DNA of 64,000 nucleotides, from assembly GCA_902622245.1 (NCBI GenBank), contig CACNPC010000004.1, forward strand, positions 62,001 to 126,000, in the 5' to 3' direction. Made by a program: the position numbers and the translations under genes. The notes beneath the pieces were generated by a model. It searched no databases. It was not told the origin of the DNA and saw only the letters and a list, made by a program, of their open reading frames with translations. Positions 28,185-37,229 of the stretch are shown piece by piece. Origin of the DNA: an uncultured Pelagibacteraceae bacterium (GTDB taxonomy: Bacteria; Pseudomonadota; Alphaproteobacteria; Pelagibacterales; Pelagibacteraceae). Numbering within the stretch: the stretch's first letter is position 1; every line of letters starts with the position of its first letter.

Positions 28185-28332
28185 CGAATGAAACATCTAC
28201 TTCTTTTGTTTTAGCTTGTTCTTTATCTTTATTTTCAAACATGTTTATATAAGACTGTCCAAAGATGCCAATATTCTCACCTTTTTTCTGCATCTCTTTT
28301 AATTCTTTATAAACTTCTTCTATTGTAGCCAT
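28162..28332 (-). CDS. small hypothetical protein, 56 aa
   Basis: The frame reads MATIEEVYKELKEMQKKGEN, then IGIFGQSYINMFENKDKE and ends VKNKDER. It is short, acidic/basic mixed and probably helical. The stop codon lies inside the start region of the next gene (ATGAAAGATAA), an 11-nt overlap that favours a real coupled gene. Its last codons and the following bases are repeated at the end of the gene at 28381, showing a local duplication. Confidence 0.55.
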   Translation of the reverse strand: MATIEEVYKELKEMQKKGENIGIFGQSYINMFENKDKEQAKTKEVDVSFVKNKDER

Positions 28333-28379
28333 TAGTAATCTTTTCCTTTTTGAAATAATTTCATATTATAAGTATTAGA

Positions 28380-28403
28380 TTTATCTTTCATCCTTATTTT
28401 TTA
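28380..28403. repeat. 24-nt direct repeat, copy 2
   Basis: This is the second copy of the repeat at 28161-28184, here covering the stop region of the 67-aa gene at 28381. The spacing between copies is 219 nt. Confidence 0.7.
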
Positions 28404-28584
28404 TAATTTCTGTAGGATCATTTTTTATTTTAAAACCATTCTTCTTTAATACTTTAATTAAATTTTCATGAATTTCATCTCTAGAAGAATTTTTGTCTCC
28501 TATTTTTTCAAAGAATAAAAGTTTTTTACCTTTCCTTTTTTTTCTTAATAAAAAGTCTCTTATATTTTGAATTATTATTTTCAT
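28381..28584 (-). CDS. small basic hypothetical protein, 67 aa
   Basis: The sequence runs MKIIIQNIRDFLLRKKRKGK, then KLLFFEKIGDKNSSRDEIHENLIKVLKK and ends KNKDER. A strong ribosome-binding-like AGGAGAAAAT lies just before the ATG on the minus strand. It is basic at the N-terminus. I recognise no family. It belongs to the run of tiny minus-strand genes at the island's left edge. Confidence 0.5.
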   Translation of the reverse strand: MKIIIQNIRDFLLRKKRKGKKLLFFEKIGDKNSSRDEIHENLIKVLKKNGFKIKNDPTEIIKNKDER

Positions 28585-28681
28585 ATTTTCTCCTTTTGTT
28601 TGTAAATTTAGAGAAAGTCATGAAGCTTTTAGTAAAAATTGGATCATTTTTACTTAATGGTTTAATTGTTATTTTTGCCAT
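28526..28681 (-). CDS. possible very small protein, 51 aa
   Basis: ATG at 28681 is preceded on the minus strand by AGGAGAAAAC, a good ribosome-binding site. The frame reads MAKITIKPLSKNDPIFTKSF and continues with a Lys/Asn-rich tail. It overlaps the 67-aa gene by 59 nt in another frame. The real peptide could be a leader for translational coupling, or only the 5' part may be meaningful. Confidence is low. Confidence 0.3.
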   Translation of the reverse strand: MAKITIKPLSKNDPIFTKSFMTFSKFTNKRRKYENNNSKYKRLFIKKKKER

Positions 28682-28741
28682 GTTTTCTCCTTTAGCTTTG
28701 TGTTTAAAGTCCCAGCAAGTAGAGTAATTTCTAAATCAGGA

Positions 28742-29206
28742 CTATTTTTCTTTTATATAATAAGGCTTATAAAAAGTACAGAACTCTTTTGCATAATTCA
28801 TACTAGGGGTTATTCCAAGGTCTGTATCTCTCCAAGGACTTTCATCATACAAATCAAATATTCTTATTTCTGGATCGTCAATTATAGTGCCACCTCCAAA
28901 CCAGTATTCTAAAATATTTGCAAAATAAATATTGTACCCATCAACCATTTCACATTTAGATGCTAAATCAATAAAAGACCAGACTTTAGAAATTTCTTTG
29001 AATTCATCTTTCTCTGGATCATACTCCCATATAATATGACCGCGTACAAATTGCTCTATATAAATAAATTTACCATTATCTAATTTATAAATTTTTTCTA
29101 TTTCTGCATCTTTATATGGGAGTTTTGTTACTTCTAATATTGCAAATGAGGATTTTGTTAATAGAGAAAAAAATAATACAAAAGTTATTAATTTAATTTT
29201 TTGCAT
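28742..29206 (-). CDS. putative exported protein, 154 aa
   Basis: An N-terminal signal peptide is likely (KIKLITFVLFFSLLTKSSFA, cleavage after SFA). The mature part is rich in aromatic and acidic residues (EKIYKLDNGKFIYIEQFVRG, WEYDPEKDEF, YWFGGGTIID) with two late cysteines (SKCEMVDG, EFCTFYK), suggesting a small beta-rich periplasmic protein with one disulphide. No family is recognised. It overlaps the upstream membrane gene by 14 nt. Confidence 0.6.
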   Translation of the reverse strand: MQKIKLITFVLFFSLLTKSSFAILEVTKLPYKDAEIEKIYKLDNGKFIYIEQFVRGHIIWEYDPEKDEFKEISKVWSFIDLASKCEMVDGYNIYFANILEYWFGGGTIIDDPEIRIFDLYDESPWRDTDLGITPSMNYAKEFCTFYKPYYIKEK

Positions 29207-29411
29207 TAAGTTTTTTTATAGTTTTATATTGTAAATAAATAATCCAAAGCAGAATGATTACGAATACAGGATATCCAATTACAAAAATAAGAATATTGAC
29301 AAACTCATAAGTAGTACCAGTCACTTTTGCTAACCAAACAAGAATATCTACACATAGGTAAAAAAGATAATCAATCACTATTAGGATTAAACAATAGAAT
29401 AAAGTGATCAA
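29193..29411 (-). CDS. small membrane protein, 72 aa
   Basis: Two hydrophobic segments are visible: roughly residues 2-26 (LFYCLILIVIDYLFYLCVDI) and 39-63 (NILIFVIGYPVFVIILLWII). A short basic tail (KTIKKLNAKN) follows. It is a two-pass inner-membrane protein of unknown role and is probably expressed with the exported protein it overlaps. Confidence 0.55.
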   Translation of the reverse strand: MITLFYCLILIVIDYLFYLCVDILVWLAKVTGTTYEFVNILIFVIGYPVFVIILLWIIYLQYKTIKKLNAKN

Positions 29412-29595
29412 GAGGGCACAAATTTGTTTAAATTGTGAGATAGATTAATTTTGATATTAATTTAAAGATAATAAATTAATAAGATAATAAGATTTTATAA
29501 ATATTACTTTTTTACTTTAATCTCTATATCTCTTATTTTTTTACAATTTTACCATTTATTGTTCCAAAAAAGAAATGTGGTAATTTAAATAGAAA

Positions 29596-32196
29596 ATGAC
29601 AAATTTTTCTGAAACTGAATTAATCCCATTCGCACTTAGGATAATTAAAAATCATAATGATGGAATTAATACAAAAAATCTAATTGCAAGTTTAAGGCAT
29701 GATATGCAGCCAAATGGTGAAGATTTGGAAATATTAAAAAATAGGTCTGATGATAAATTTAGTCAAAAAGTTAGAAATCTTAAATCACATAGGACTTTAG
29801 AAAATGAAGGCTATGCAGATTTTATTGTAGATAAATTTTATATTTCTCAAGCTGGTTTAGATTTCTTAAGTGATTTAAATCAAAATGATTTCTTTTCAAT
29901 ATTGAAAAAACAAAAGACTATATTGCCAAGAGAAGAAATATTAGATTTGAAAATAAGTTTGAATTTGGAATTATCTGCAAGAACTATAAATACTCTTATT
30001 AAAAATGAAATTTTTACTATTAGAGATCTATTAGAATGGGATGAAAAAAAACTTATATCTATACCTGGTTTTGGAAGAAAAAGTTTAAATGAAATTAATA
30101 ATTTTTTAGATTATTACAAATTAAAATTTATAGAAAAAAATAATGATGACAATTTAGACATTTACATTAAAGAAAAAAAATTTTTAGATTTGGAAACTAT
30201 TTCTATAAATATTTTAACAGAATGGCCTCTATCAGTAAGAACATTTAATGCTTTAAAACAACAAAATATAATTTTTCTTGGAGATTTATTGTCTTACAAT
30301 GAAAATTCTTTACTTAAACTAAAAAATTTTGGCAGAAAATCATTAAAAGAAATTCATGAATTATTCCAAAGATTTAACATCGATAAGGATATATATAATT
30401 ATGATTTATCTAATTGGGAAAATTTAAGATATCAATTAATAATCAATCAAAAAAAACATAAAATAAATCAAAACAAAAAAAATTTAACTGGACTAAATAA
30501 ATCTATCTTTAAAGACTTTGAAAAATTCAAAGAAAAATTTTATGAAACTGAAAAATTAATAATAAATAAAAATATTGAGCCAACTGAATTAGAAAAACTA
30601 ATTTTAGATGACATCGAATTAATTATTTCCCTGCTAACTGATAGAATGGTTATATTTTTTACTGGTAGATATGGTTACAAAGAAAATTATAAAACTCTTG
30701 ATGAGTTGGGGAAAAAATTTAGTGTAACTAGAGAAAGAGTTAGACAGCTTGAGAAAAATTTAAATTTTTCATTGGTAAAACTTGGAAAAATTGAAAAAAA
30801 ATCATTAGTTAAGTTTTTTGATAAATATGAATATGTAAGTTTTCATAAGCTTTTTCCAACATTGGATAAAAACTTTACTGATACCGCTCGAGGCACAACC
30901 GAAATTACTAGAGATAAATTGGTAATATTTATGGAATATTTTTGTGGAGTTGATCAAGAATATTTTAAAACACCCGAAAGAGAACTTTGGCACTTCGATA
31001 TAGAAAAACTCTCTGAAATTTTTACAGTTATTCCAAGCGGAATATCTAAAGATAATTTTGTTGAAGTAGTAAAAGAAAATTTTGGATACAACAGTTTCGT
31101 TTCTAAATCTGCAATTGAATTTATGATTAAAAAAAAACTTATAAAAATACATGAAGAAAAAATTTATCCATTAAAAATGAGAAAAAATTTAGAGGTAACT
31201 CATATTTTAGTCTCTTATCCCAAAGGATTGCATTGGAGAAAAATTGCAGAAATAGGAAATAAATCATTTACATCAAATAATTGGGATTTAAGCAGAATTG
31301 TCGGCGACTCATCATTAAATATGATTTCAAATCAAAATATTTATTTATGTGAGAGGGGAACATATAAGCTGTTTAGAAGATGTCCTGAAATTAAAAATAA
31401 AGACGAAATTATAAATTTTTTTATCAAATATCTTAAAGAGAATAATGCTGAACAATCTCCAATGGAACCTGTTTTTAAAGAAATAATTAAATTAACACAA
31501 TTTAAAGATTTAAATTTTTATGACGCAAGAGCAATCATAAAAAAATTTGGCAACGAAGAAGGATTGTTTCATAAAGGTACCTCAGGAACAAATACAGTTA
31601 GTTTAAATAAAAAAATCAAATTGGTGTCACTTAAAGATAAAATAAGAGAGATTATCTCTAGCACATCAGAAGAGGTAAACCTTAAAGATATTATAAATAA
31701 ATTACAGAAAACTAATGAAGATATACCTGTCGATCTTCATTTAGGTGACCTTGTTGACAATATGGAAATATTTAGAATTAGCCCTGGAACATTTTTAAAT
31801 TTTGAAGATGGACTAAAACTCTGTGACAAAGATGATGTAAATTTTGTTTTAGATAAATTATTAGATAAATATGAGTTTATAACTAATGGTTTTATGAGAG
31901 AAAAAATTAATGATGAATTAGGATTTAATTTATCCAATTTCTATTATGACACTCTTTCAAGAATATTAGCAAAAGAAAATAACTGGTTTTATGGTTCAAA
32001 TTACTTAAGTAAAAAAAAAGAAAAAGTAATAAGTGTCCAAGAGTATATAAAACAACAATATGATGATAATTTAAGTAAAAATGAGAATTATGAAAATATC
32101 ACAAAAAAAATAGGTATTTCAAAAATGTATTTTGATAATATAGTATATCAATCAATAAATAATTTTAACACTGATTGGATACACAAAGATGACTAA
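29596..32196 (+). CDS. 866-aa protein with two RNAP alpha-CTD-like repeats and a sigma region-4-like HTH
   Basis: Domains in order are as follows. First comes a winged-helix-like N-terminus (about 5-95). Two helix-hairpin-helix repeats like the RNA polymerase alpha C-terminal domain follow at about 122-172 (LSARTINTLIKNEIFTIRDL, IPGFGRKSLNEINNFL) and 205-258 (LSVRTFNALKQQNIIFLGDL, NFGRKSLKEIHELF). A sigma-70 region-4-like block lies at about 353-390 (FFTGRYGYKENYKTLDELGK then FSVTRERVRQLEKN). The long C-terminal half has a HARE-HTH-like segment (THILVSYPKGLHWRKIAEIG). All recognised parts bind DNA or polymerase, and no nuclease motif is seen. It overlaps the MORC-like ATPase gene by 8 nt, so it belongs to that system. 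Its role could be DNA targeting or transcription control. Confidence 0.75.
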   Translation: MTNFSETELIPFALRIIKNHNDGINTKNLIASLRHDMQPNGEDLEILKNRSDDKFSQKVRNLKSHRTLENEGYADFIVDKFYISQAGLDFLSDLNQNDFFSILKKQKTILPREEILDLKISLNLELSARTINTLIKNEIFTIRDLLEWDEKKLISIPGFGRKSLNEINNFLDYYKLKFIEKNNDDNLDIYIKEKKFLDLETISINILTEWPLSVRTFNALKQQNIIFLGDLLSYNENSLLKLKNFGRKSLKEIHELFQRFNIDKDIYNYDLSNWENLRYQLIINQKKHKINQNKKNLTGLNKSIFKDFEKFKEKFYETEKLIINKNIEPTELEKLILDDIELIISLLTDRMVIFFTGRYGYKENYKTLDELGKKFSVTRERVRQLEKNLNFSLVKLGKIEKKSLVKFFDKYEYVSFHKLFPTLDKNFTDTARGTTEITRDKLVIFMEYFCGVDQEYFKTPERELWHFDIEKLSEIFTVIPSGISKDNFVEVVKENFGYNSFVSKSAIEFMIKKKLIKIHEEKIYPLKMRKNLEVTHILVSYPKGLHWRKIAEIGNKSFTSNNWDLSRIVGDSSLNMISNQNIYLCERGTYKLFRRCPEIKNKDEIINFFIKYLKENNAEQSPMEPVFKEIIKLTQFKDLNFYDARAIIKKFGNEEGLFHKGTSGTNTVSLNKKIKLVSLKDKIREIISSTSEEVNLKDIINKLQKTNEDIPVDLHLGDLVDNMEIFRISPGTFLNFEDGLKLCDKDDVNFVLDKLLDKYEFITNGFMREKINDELGFNLSNFYYDTLSRILAKENNWFYGSNYLSKKKEKVISVQEYIKQQYDDNLSKNENYENITKKIGISKMYFDNIVYQSINNFNTDWIHKDD

Positions 32197-33730
32197 GGAT
32201 AGTGTAGATATAAGACCTACAGTAGGTTATTTATCAATTCTCCCTTCGATCTCATATAAACCTTGGTATGCAATAGCGGAGTTTGTTGATAATTCCCTTC
32301 AAAGTTACCTTGATAAAAAAAGCAAGCTAAAAAAAATTCACTCTAGTAATTGGAAATTAAGAATTGGAATTTACATAACTGCTTATAAAATAAAAATAAT
32401 AGACAATGCTGGAGGTATTGCAGAAAAGGATTACTCAAGAGCATTTAGAGCTGCTGCAAGACCTGAAAAAAGAGATGGATTATCAGAATTTGGAATGGGT
32501 ATGAAAACAGCAGCTTGCTGGTTTTCTCCTGTATGGGAAGTTAAAAGCAAAGCAATCGGAGAGAGAGTCCAAAAAACTGTAAAATTTGATATTGAAAAGA
32601 TCGTTAAAGATGACATTGAAGAACTTGATATAACTGAAGTTTCATCACCAATAAACCATCATGGAACCGAGATTAATTTATATAAACTTAGGAGAGGATA
32701 TAGCGGTTTTAAAAAAAAAATTAAAGAACATTTAGCGTCAATGTATCGATTATATATAAAAAAAAATGAGATAGAAATAAGAGTAAATGATGAAAAGCTA
32801 GAGTATAGCTTGCCTCCAATTTTAAATGCACCTTACTTTCATGAAGTTGGAGTTGTTAAAAATAATAAAAAATTAAAATGGATTAAAGATATCAACTTTA
32901 AGTATGGAGAATCCAAAAATGTTACTGGTTATGTAGGAATTTTTGATGAGGGTAGATTGGGTTTTGCAAAAACTAAGTATGCAGGTTTTTCATTATTTAG
33001 AAGAAACAGATTGATAGTAGGAGTAGGTGAGGATGAAGGCTATAGACCGTCTGAGATATTTGGAAACAAACAAAGCCATAGACATCAAAGAATTTTTGGA
33101 GAATTACATTTAAATGATCAAGAAGTTTCACATACAAAAGATAGTTTTTTATGGGATGATAAAGAATTGATGGAATTTATTGATAAACTAAAAAAAAATA
33201 CTCAAAAGGGTCCACTCAATATTTATGATCAAGCAAATAATTTCAGACTTGACAGAAGATCTAGAGATATAAAAATTCAAACTTCAGAAGGTTTGGATGG
33301 AGCTATTAAATTAGCACCAACTGCATTAAAAATTCTTCAGAACAATACTATACCAAAGCAAATCCAAACACTTAAAGAAAAACCTAAACCAAAAGATAAA
33401 GAAGTAAGACGAAAACAATTAAAATTTGAAGGTTTTATTTGGAATTTTGAAATAGTCTTAAATTACGATAAAAATGAAAGAGACTGGATTCAAGTCTATG
33501 AAAAAGGAAATAAAACAAAAGATATAACAATTATTGTAGCTATGGGAATGGGCTTTACTCAACAATACTTTGGTACCAAGCCAGAGGAAGTTGAAGGGAT
33601 GTTAGCATTAATTGAATATATAGCCCTTGCTGAAATTGTTGAAAAAGATAGAGGCACATCAAAAGCTCATGCAATAAGATTGTCTTTAAATGAAATAATT
33701 AGACAACTACCTCCAGATTTAGGTTATTAA
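32189..33730 (+). CDS. MORC/MutL-type GHKL ATPase
   Basis: This 513-residue GHKL ATPase has the N-box AIAEFVDNSLQSY (Glu31-Asn35), the G1 motif IIDNAGGI (71-77) and the G2 lid GLSEFGMGMKTAACW (97-111), which match bacterial MORC-like ATPases in restriction-type clusters. A middle S5-like domain and a C-terminal region (KFEGFIWNFEIVL) follow. ATP-dependent dimer clamping on DNA is the family's expected activity. It overlaps the previous gene and is followed after 1 nt by the Z1 gene. Confidence 0.88.
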   Translation: MTKDSVDIRPTVGYLSILPSISYKPWYAIAEFVDNSLQSYLDKKSKLKKIHSSNWKLRIGIYITAYKIKIIDNAGGIAEKDYSRAFRAAARPEKRDGLSEFGMGMKTAACWFSPVWEVKSKAIGERVQKTVKFDIEKIVKDDIEELDITEVSSPINHHGTEINLYKLRRGYSGFKKKIKEHLASMYRLYIKKNEIEIRVNDEKLEYSLPPILNAPYFHEVGVVKNNKKLKWIKDINFKYGESKNVTGYVGIFDEGRLGFAKTKYAGFSLFRRNRLIVGVGEDEGYRPSEIFGNKQSHRHQRIFGELHLNDQEVSHTKDSFLWDDKELMEFIDKLKKNTQKGPLNIYDQANNFRLDRRSRDIKIQTSEGLDGAIKLAPTALKILQNNTIPKQIQTLKEKPKPKDKEVRRKQLKFEGFIWNFEIVLNYDKNERDWIQVYEKGNKTKDITIIVAMGMGFTQQYFGTKPEEVEGMLALIEYIALAEIVEKDRGTSKAHAIRLSLNEIIRQLPPDLGY

Positions 33731-33731
33731 A

Positions 33732-36269
33732 ATGCAAGAAACAACAGTTTCAATTGACACTAATAATTTTAAAAAATGGGATCCAAATCAAGAAGGACAA
33801 AGATTTAAAGATTTTTTAAATTTTAAAAAAAAAGATGATGAGTCTTTAGACGAAAATCAGATTTCAGATCAGTCTTCACAAATTCTTTCATTATGTATGG
33901 AACCAACTTTAAATTTAGAAAAATTTCGATCAACAGGTCTTGTTATAGGACAAGTGCAAAGTGGTAAAACTCTATCAATGACTGCTGTTTCAGCGATGGC
34001 GCAAGATAATGGTTTTGGAATTGTTATTGTTATGTCAGGTTCAGTTTCTCCACTTTCAAACCAAACAGCCAGTAGATTAGTTAAGGATTTAAAAGGTAGA
34101 AAAATAAAAAAAATAATTAATAATCCAAAAAATAACTGGAGCGTGGAGGATACTCAAAAAGTAAATCGATTTATCACAACTTTCAATAATCCTTCGATTT
34201 CAAAAGAAAGACAAGATACACTTTTGATAGTAACACACAAAAATCCAGCAAAGATAAGAGATTTAACTAAAATTTTTTCAGATCAATATAATAATATAAA
34301 AAATATTCCTATATTAATAATTGACGATGAGTGTGACCACCATTCGTTAAATGGTAAAGACTATTTGAATGCTGTTGAAAGGCTGACTGATAGACAGCGT
34401 GAAAGGTACGATGAAATCTACAGAATAAATTTAGGTGACACATGGGAAAAACTTAGTGACGAATTTGGAATTGGGATTGATAAATTAAAACAAATAAATA
34501 ATTTTACAGGTAATAATGAACCAAAAACAGGAAGTTGGATATTAATAGAAGAAATTGAGACAAAAACTTTTTCTGAAATAGAAAATTTAAGAAATACATT
34601 TAATTTACATACATATCTTGGTTATACAGCCACACCTCAAGCACTTACTGTTATTGATCAAGTAAACAAATTAAAACCTGATTTTGTTCATATTTTACCT
34701 CCTGGTAATAATTATACAGGTTTAGAAGTATTTTTTCCTCAATCTCAAGACAAGTTTTCACACGAAAATAGTATATATATAAATGATCTTGAGGAAAATA
34801 TTAATGAAATAATTTCAGATAATTATAAACCTGAAAGCTTTACAACAGCATTGCATATTTTTCTTATTGGTGTTGCCGTAGGTATAATAAATGGCGAAGA
34901 TAAAGAAATTAATAAGAATAGATCTATGATAATTCATCCTCACAATGAAACAGATGCACATGCAAGATTTGTTAAATATACTAGTGGGGTAATAGATGAA
35001 ATTAAAAATGGACTCTCACTTAATCCCTTAGATAACGCCTACAAGTCAATAGTTGATCAATTAAAGAAGTCATATGAAACTCTAAAGACTAAAAACTCAC
35101 CAAAAAACATTCCAAAATTTGATGATGATCTTCTTAAAAATATTGAGTATGCGGCGAATGATACTCTATTAGTAGAATTTAACGCTAGAGAAGGTAAGAT
35201 CGAAGAAGTTGATTGGGACAATGAATATGCAGTAATCCTTGTAGGCGGTGTCGGTTTAGAAAGAGGGTATACAGTTAAAGGATTAACAGTATCTTACTTA
35301 TCTAGAAGTGCTGGAGGACGACAAAAAGATACTCTGCTTCAAAGAGCTAGATTTTTTGGATATCACCAAAAATATAAAGATTTTGTGCAAATTTATTTAA
35401 CAAAAAACATGCAACAGAATTATCAGACCATATCTCAATCTAATAAAAATTTATTCAACTCAATTGAGAATTTCAAAAAAAATAACCCAAATGCAAGTTT
35501 TAAAGATTGGGTTCCGGAATATATAGCAACAAATACAGCAAATCTAAACCTAACGAGAAAGGGCGTTAAAAGAAGAAACACAATTATTAATTATAATTCC
35601 AATAATCCTCTTATAAATAGATGTAATCATCTTTTAAGTGATAATGAGTTAAAAAATAATCAAGATATTTACAAAAATTTGTTTCACAAAAACATCGACA
35701 ATCTTGTTCATTTAAAAAACTTTAAGAATTTAAAACCCGAGTATAAAGAATGGGCTTCAAGAAGAAACATTTATTTATCAACGCAAATGAATATGAAAGA
35801 TCTTTATAATTTAATTTCTCAATTAAAATTTCATAGTTCAGAATATAAAGAATTTTTAACCAGTAAAACAAATTTTGAGTTATATGCTAAAAGTGAGGAC
35901 GAAAATATTAGTAAAAGAATATGTCCTATATTTTTTATGAATTACAAAAGCGAAAATGAAAAAGATCTCAAAAGAGGTAATTTACCAAACAGTTTTAAAA
36001 TTAATCCACATGCTGGAAAAAATACAAATTATGAAAGGTATGATCAACGAACATACAATTTATTTCCTGGCGATAGGTCTATTCATCATGATTTTCTAAC
36101 TGGCGAAGTAATACCAAGTGATGAGAAAAATATAGGAAAAACTTATGCCTCAATTCAAGTTTATAATTTTGACGAGGTAAATTGTAAAGGTAAAGTAACA
36201 AAAAATGTCCCTTATTTTAATATTTATCCAGCTTCTGATCTATGGGTGGATATAACCAGAGTTGAATAA
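33732..36269 (+). CDS. Z1-domain ATPase (helicase-like)
   Basis: This 845-residue P-loop ATPase has Walker A in VIGQVQSGKTLSM (about 71-83), the DEAD-like Walker B IPILIIDDECDHHS, the motif III-like YLGYTATPQALTVI, and the Z1 signature region VGGVGLERGYTVKGLTVSYL with LLQRARFFGYHQKYKDFVQI (arginine-finger-like QRAR-FG). The Z1 family (PF10593) is a helicase-like group found with MORC ATPases and restriction nucleases. It sits immediately before the PD-(D/E)XK gene with no spacing, so a single DNA-translocating complex is plausible. Confidence 0.88.
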   Translation: MQETTVSIDTNNFKKWDPNQEGQRFKDFLNFKKKDDESLDENQISDQSSQILSLCMEPTLNLEKFRSTGLVIGQVQSGKTLSMTAVSAMAQDNGFGIVIVMSGSVSPLSNQTASRLVKDLKGRKIKKIINNPKNNWSVEDTQKVNRFITTFNNPSISKERQDTLLIVTHKNPAKIRDLTKIFSDQYNNIKNIPILIIDDECDHHSLNGKDYLNAVERLTDRQRERYDEIYRINLGDTWEKLSDEFGIGIDKLKQINNFTGNNEPKTGSWILIEEIETKTFSEIENLRNTFNLHTYLGYTATPQALTVIDQVNKLKPDFVHILPPGNNYTGLEVFFPQSQDKFSHENSIYINDLEENINEIISDNYKPESFTTALHIFLIGVAVGIINGEDKEINKNRSMIIHPHNETDAHARFVKYTSGVIDEIKNGLSLNPLDNAYKSIVDQLKKSYETLKTKNSPKNIPKFDDDLLKNIEYAANDTLLVEFNAREGKIEEVDWDNEYAVILVGGVGLERGYTVKGLTVSYLSRSAGGRQKDTLLQRARFFGYHQKYKDFVQIYLTKNMQQNYQTISQSNKNLFNSIENFKKNNPNASFKDWVPEYIATNTANLNLTRKGVKRRNTIINYNSNNPLINRCNHLLSDNELKNNQDIYKNLFHKNIDNLVHLKNFKNLKPEYKEWASRRNIYLSTQMNMKDLYNLISQLKFHSSEYKEFLTSKTNFELYAKSEDENISKRICPIFFMNYKSENEKDLKRGNLPNSFKINPHAGKNTNYERYDQRTYNLFPGDRSIHHDFLTGEVIPSDEKNIGKTYASIQVYNFDEVNCKGKVTKNVPYFNIYPASDLWVDITRVE

Positions 36270-37229
36270 ATGTATTACAAATTATTTAAAGAGTTATCTT
36301 CACCAAATACTAATAATGAAAATGAGTTTAAATCATCATTAATTCCAAAGACAAGTCATAGAGTTGCAAAAAATTCAATGGGTTTACCATCAATTCTTAT
36401 AAATACAATGAAGGATGATAGTTTAGTAAGTAATTATAAGGGAGCAAATATATTATTAAGATTTAAAGAAAATTGTAAAATTCACGAGGAAAATAAATCA
36501 AGTATATTTACAATTTTATCTTGTAGATCAGATGATGACTTAACAATAAAAATGTTTTTGGATATTTGTGAAACTACAATTTCACAATTAAATAATGAGC
36601 CTAGCGCTAAAGAAATCAAAGAGATTACAAATACAATTATTGATCTTTTTAGAGAATTATCAGATAAAAAAAGAAGTATTATTGGATTGTGGGGAGAACT
36701 TTTTATTATTTATTCTAGTTCAAACATTGAAAAAGCGTTGCAAGCTTGGCACGAAAACCCAACTGACAAATATGATTTTTATGACAATAATGAAGCATTA
36801 GAGGTAAAATGTACTACTAGTACCGATAGAATTCATAAATTTAATCATGACCAATTATTAAGTGAGATTGATAAACATTACATTGCATCGATTATGGTTT
36901 CAGAAAACACAATCGATGGATTAAGTGTTGTTGATTTATTTGAAAATATCAAAAAAAAAAAATTAGCAGTTAATCTTTTAAACAAACTTCAGAAAAATTT
37001 TTATAGAGTTATTGGTTCTAATCCTAAAGATGATATTAATGAATTTAAATTTGATATTCAGTATTCTAAGAAAAATATAATGTATTTTCACTTACATGAA
37101 GTAACATCTTTAATCAATAATGATGATGCTATTACTGAAATTTCATACAAAGTGGATTTATCAAGAAAAAATTGTGTGGACAAATTAAGTGAAAATAAAT
37201 TTACTTCTTGCTTGTATTTTCCAAATTAA
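36270..37229 (+). CDS. PD-(D/E)XK motif protein (DUF4420-like), candidate restriction nuclease
   Basis: This 319-residue protein has a nuclease-like core. Glu143 sits in IIGLWGELFII, and the D-x(8)-E-V-K motif (Asp169, Glu178, Lys180) sits in DKYDFYDNNEALEVKCTT. The order and the Z1/MORC neighbours match the PF14390 (PD-(D/E)XK motif, DUF4420) family. It is the expected DNA-cutting component. The 3' end overlaps the convergent methyltransferase gene by 29 nt. Confidence 0.8.
   Translation: MYYKLFKELSSPNTNNENEFKSSLIPKTSHRVAKNSMGLPSILINTMKDDSLVSNYKGANILLRFKENCKIHEENKSSIFTILSCRSDDDLTIKMFLDICETTISQLNNEPSAKEIKEITNTIIDLFRELSDKKRSIIGLWGELFIIYSSSNIEKALQAWHENPTDKYDFYDNNEALEVKCTTSTDRIHKFNHDQLLSEIDKHYIASIMVSENTIDGLSVVDLFENIKKKKLAVNLLNKLQKNFYRVIGSNPKDDINEFKFDIQYSKKNIMYFHLHEVTSLINNDDAITEISYKVDLSRKNCVDKLSENKFTSCLYFPN

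Noticed and set aside
27178-29411. CRISPR array among the small repeats at the island edge
   Set aside because: Only two copies of a 24-nt sequence occur, 219 nt apart and in gene ends. There is no regular repeat-spacer pattern and no cas genes.
30805-31152. Minus-strand frame inside the alpha-CTD/sigma-like gene
   Set aside because: It is antisense to a well-supported coding region, with a Phe/Tyr-rich composition typical of the complement of Lys/Glu codons.
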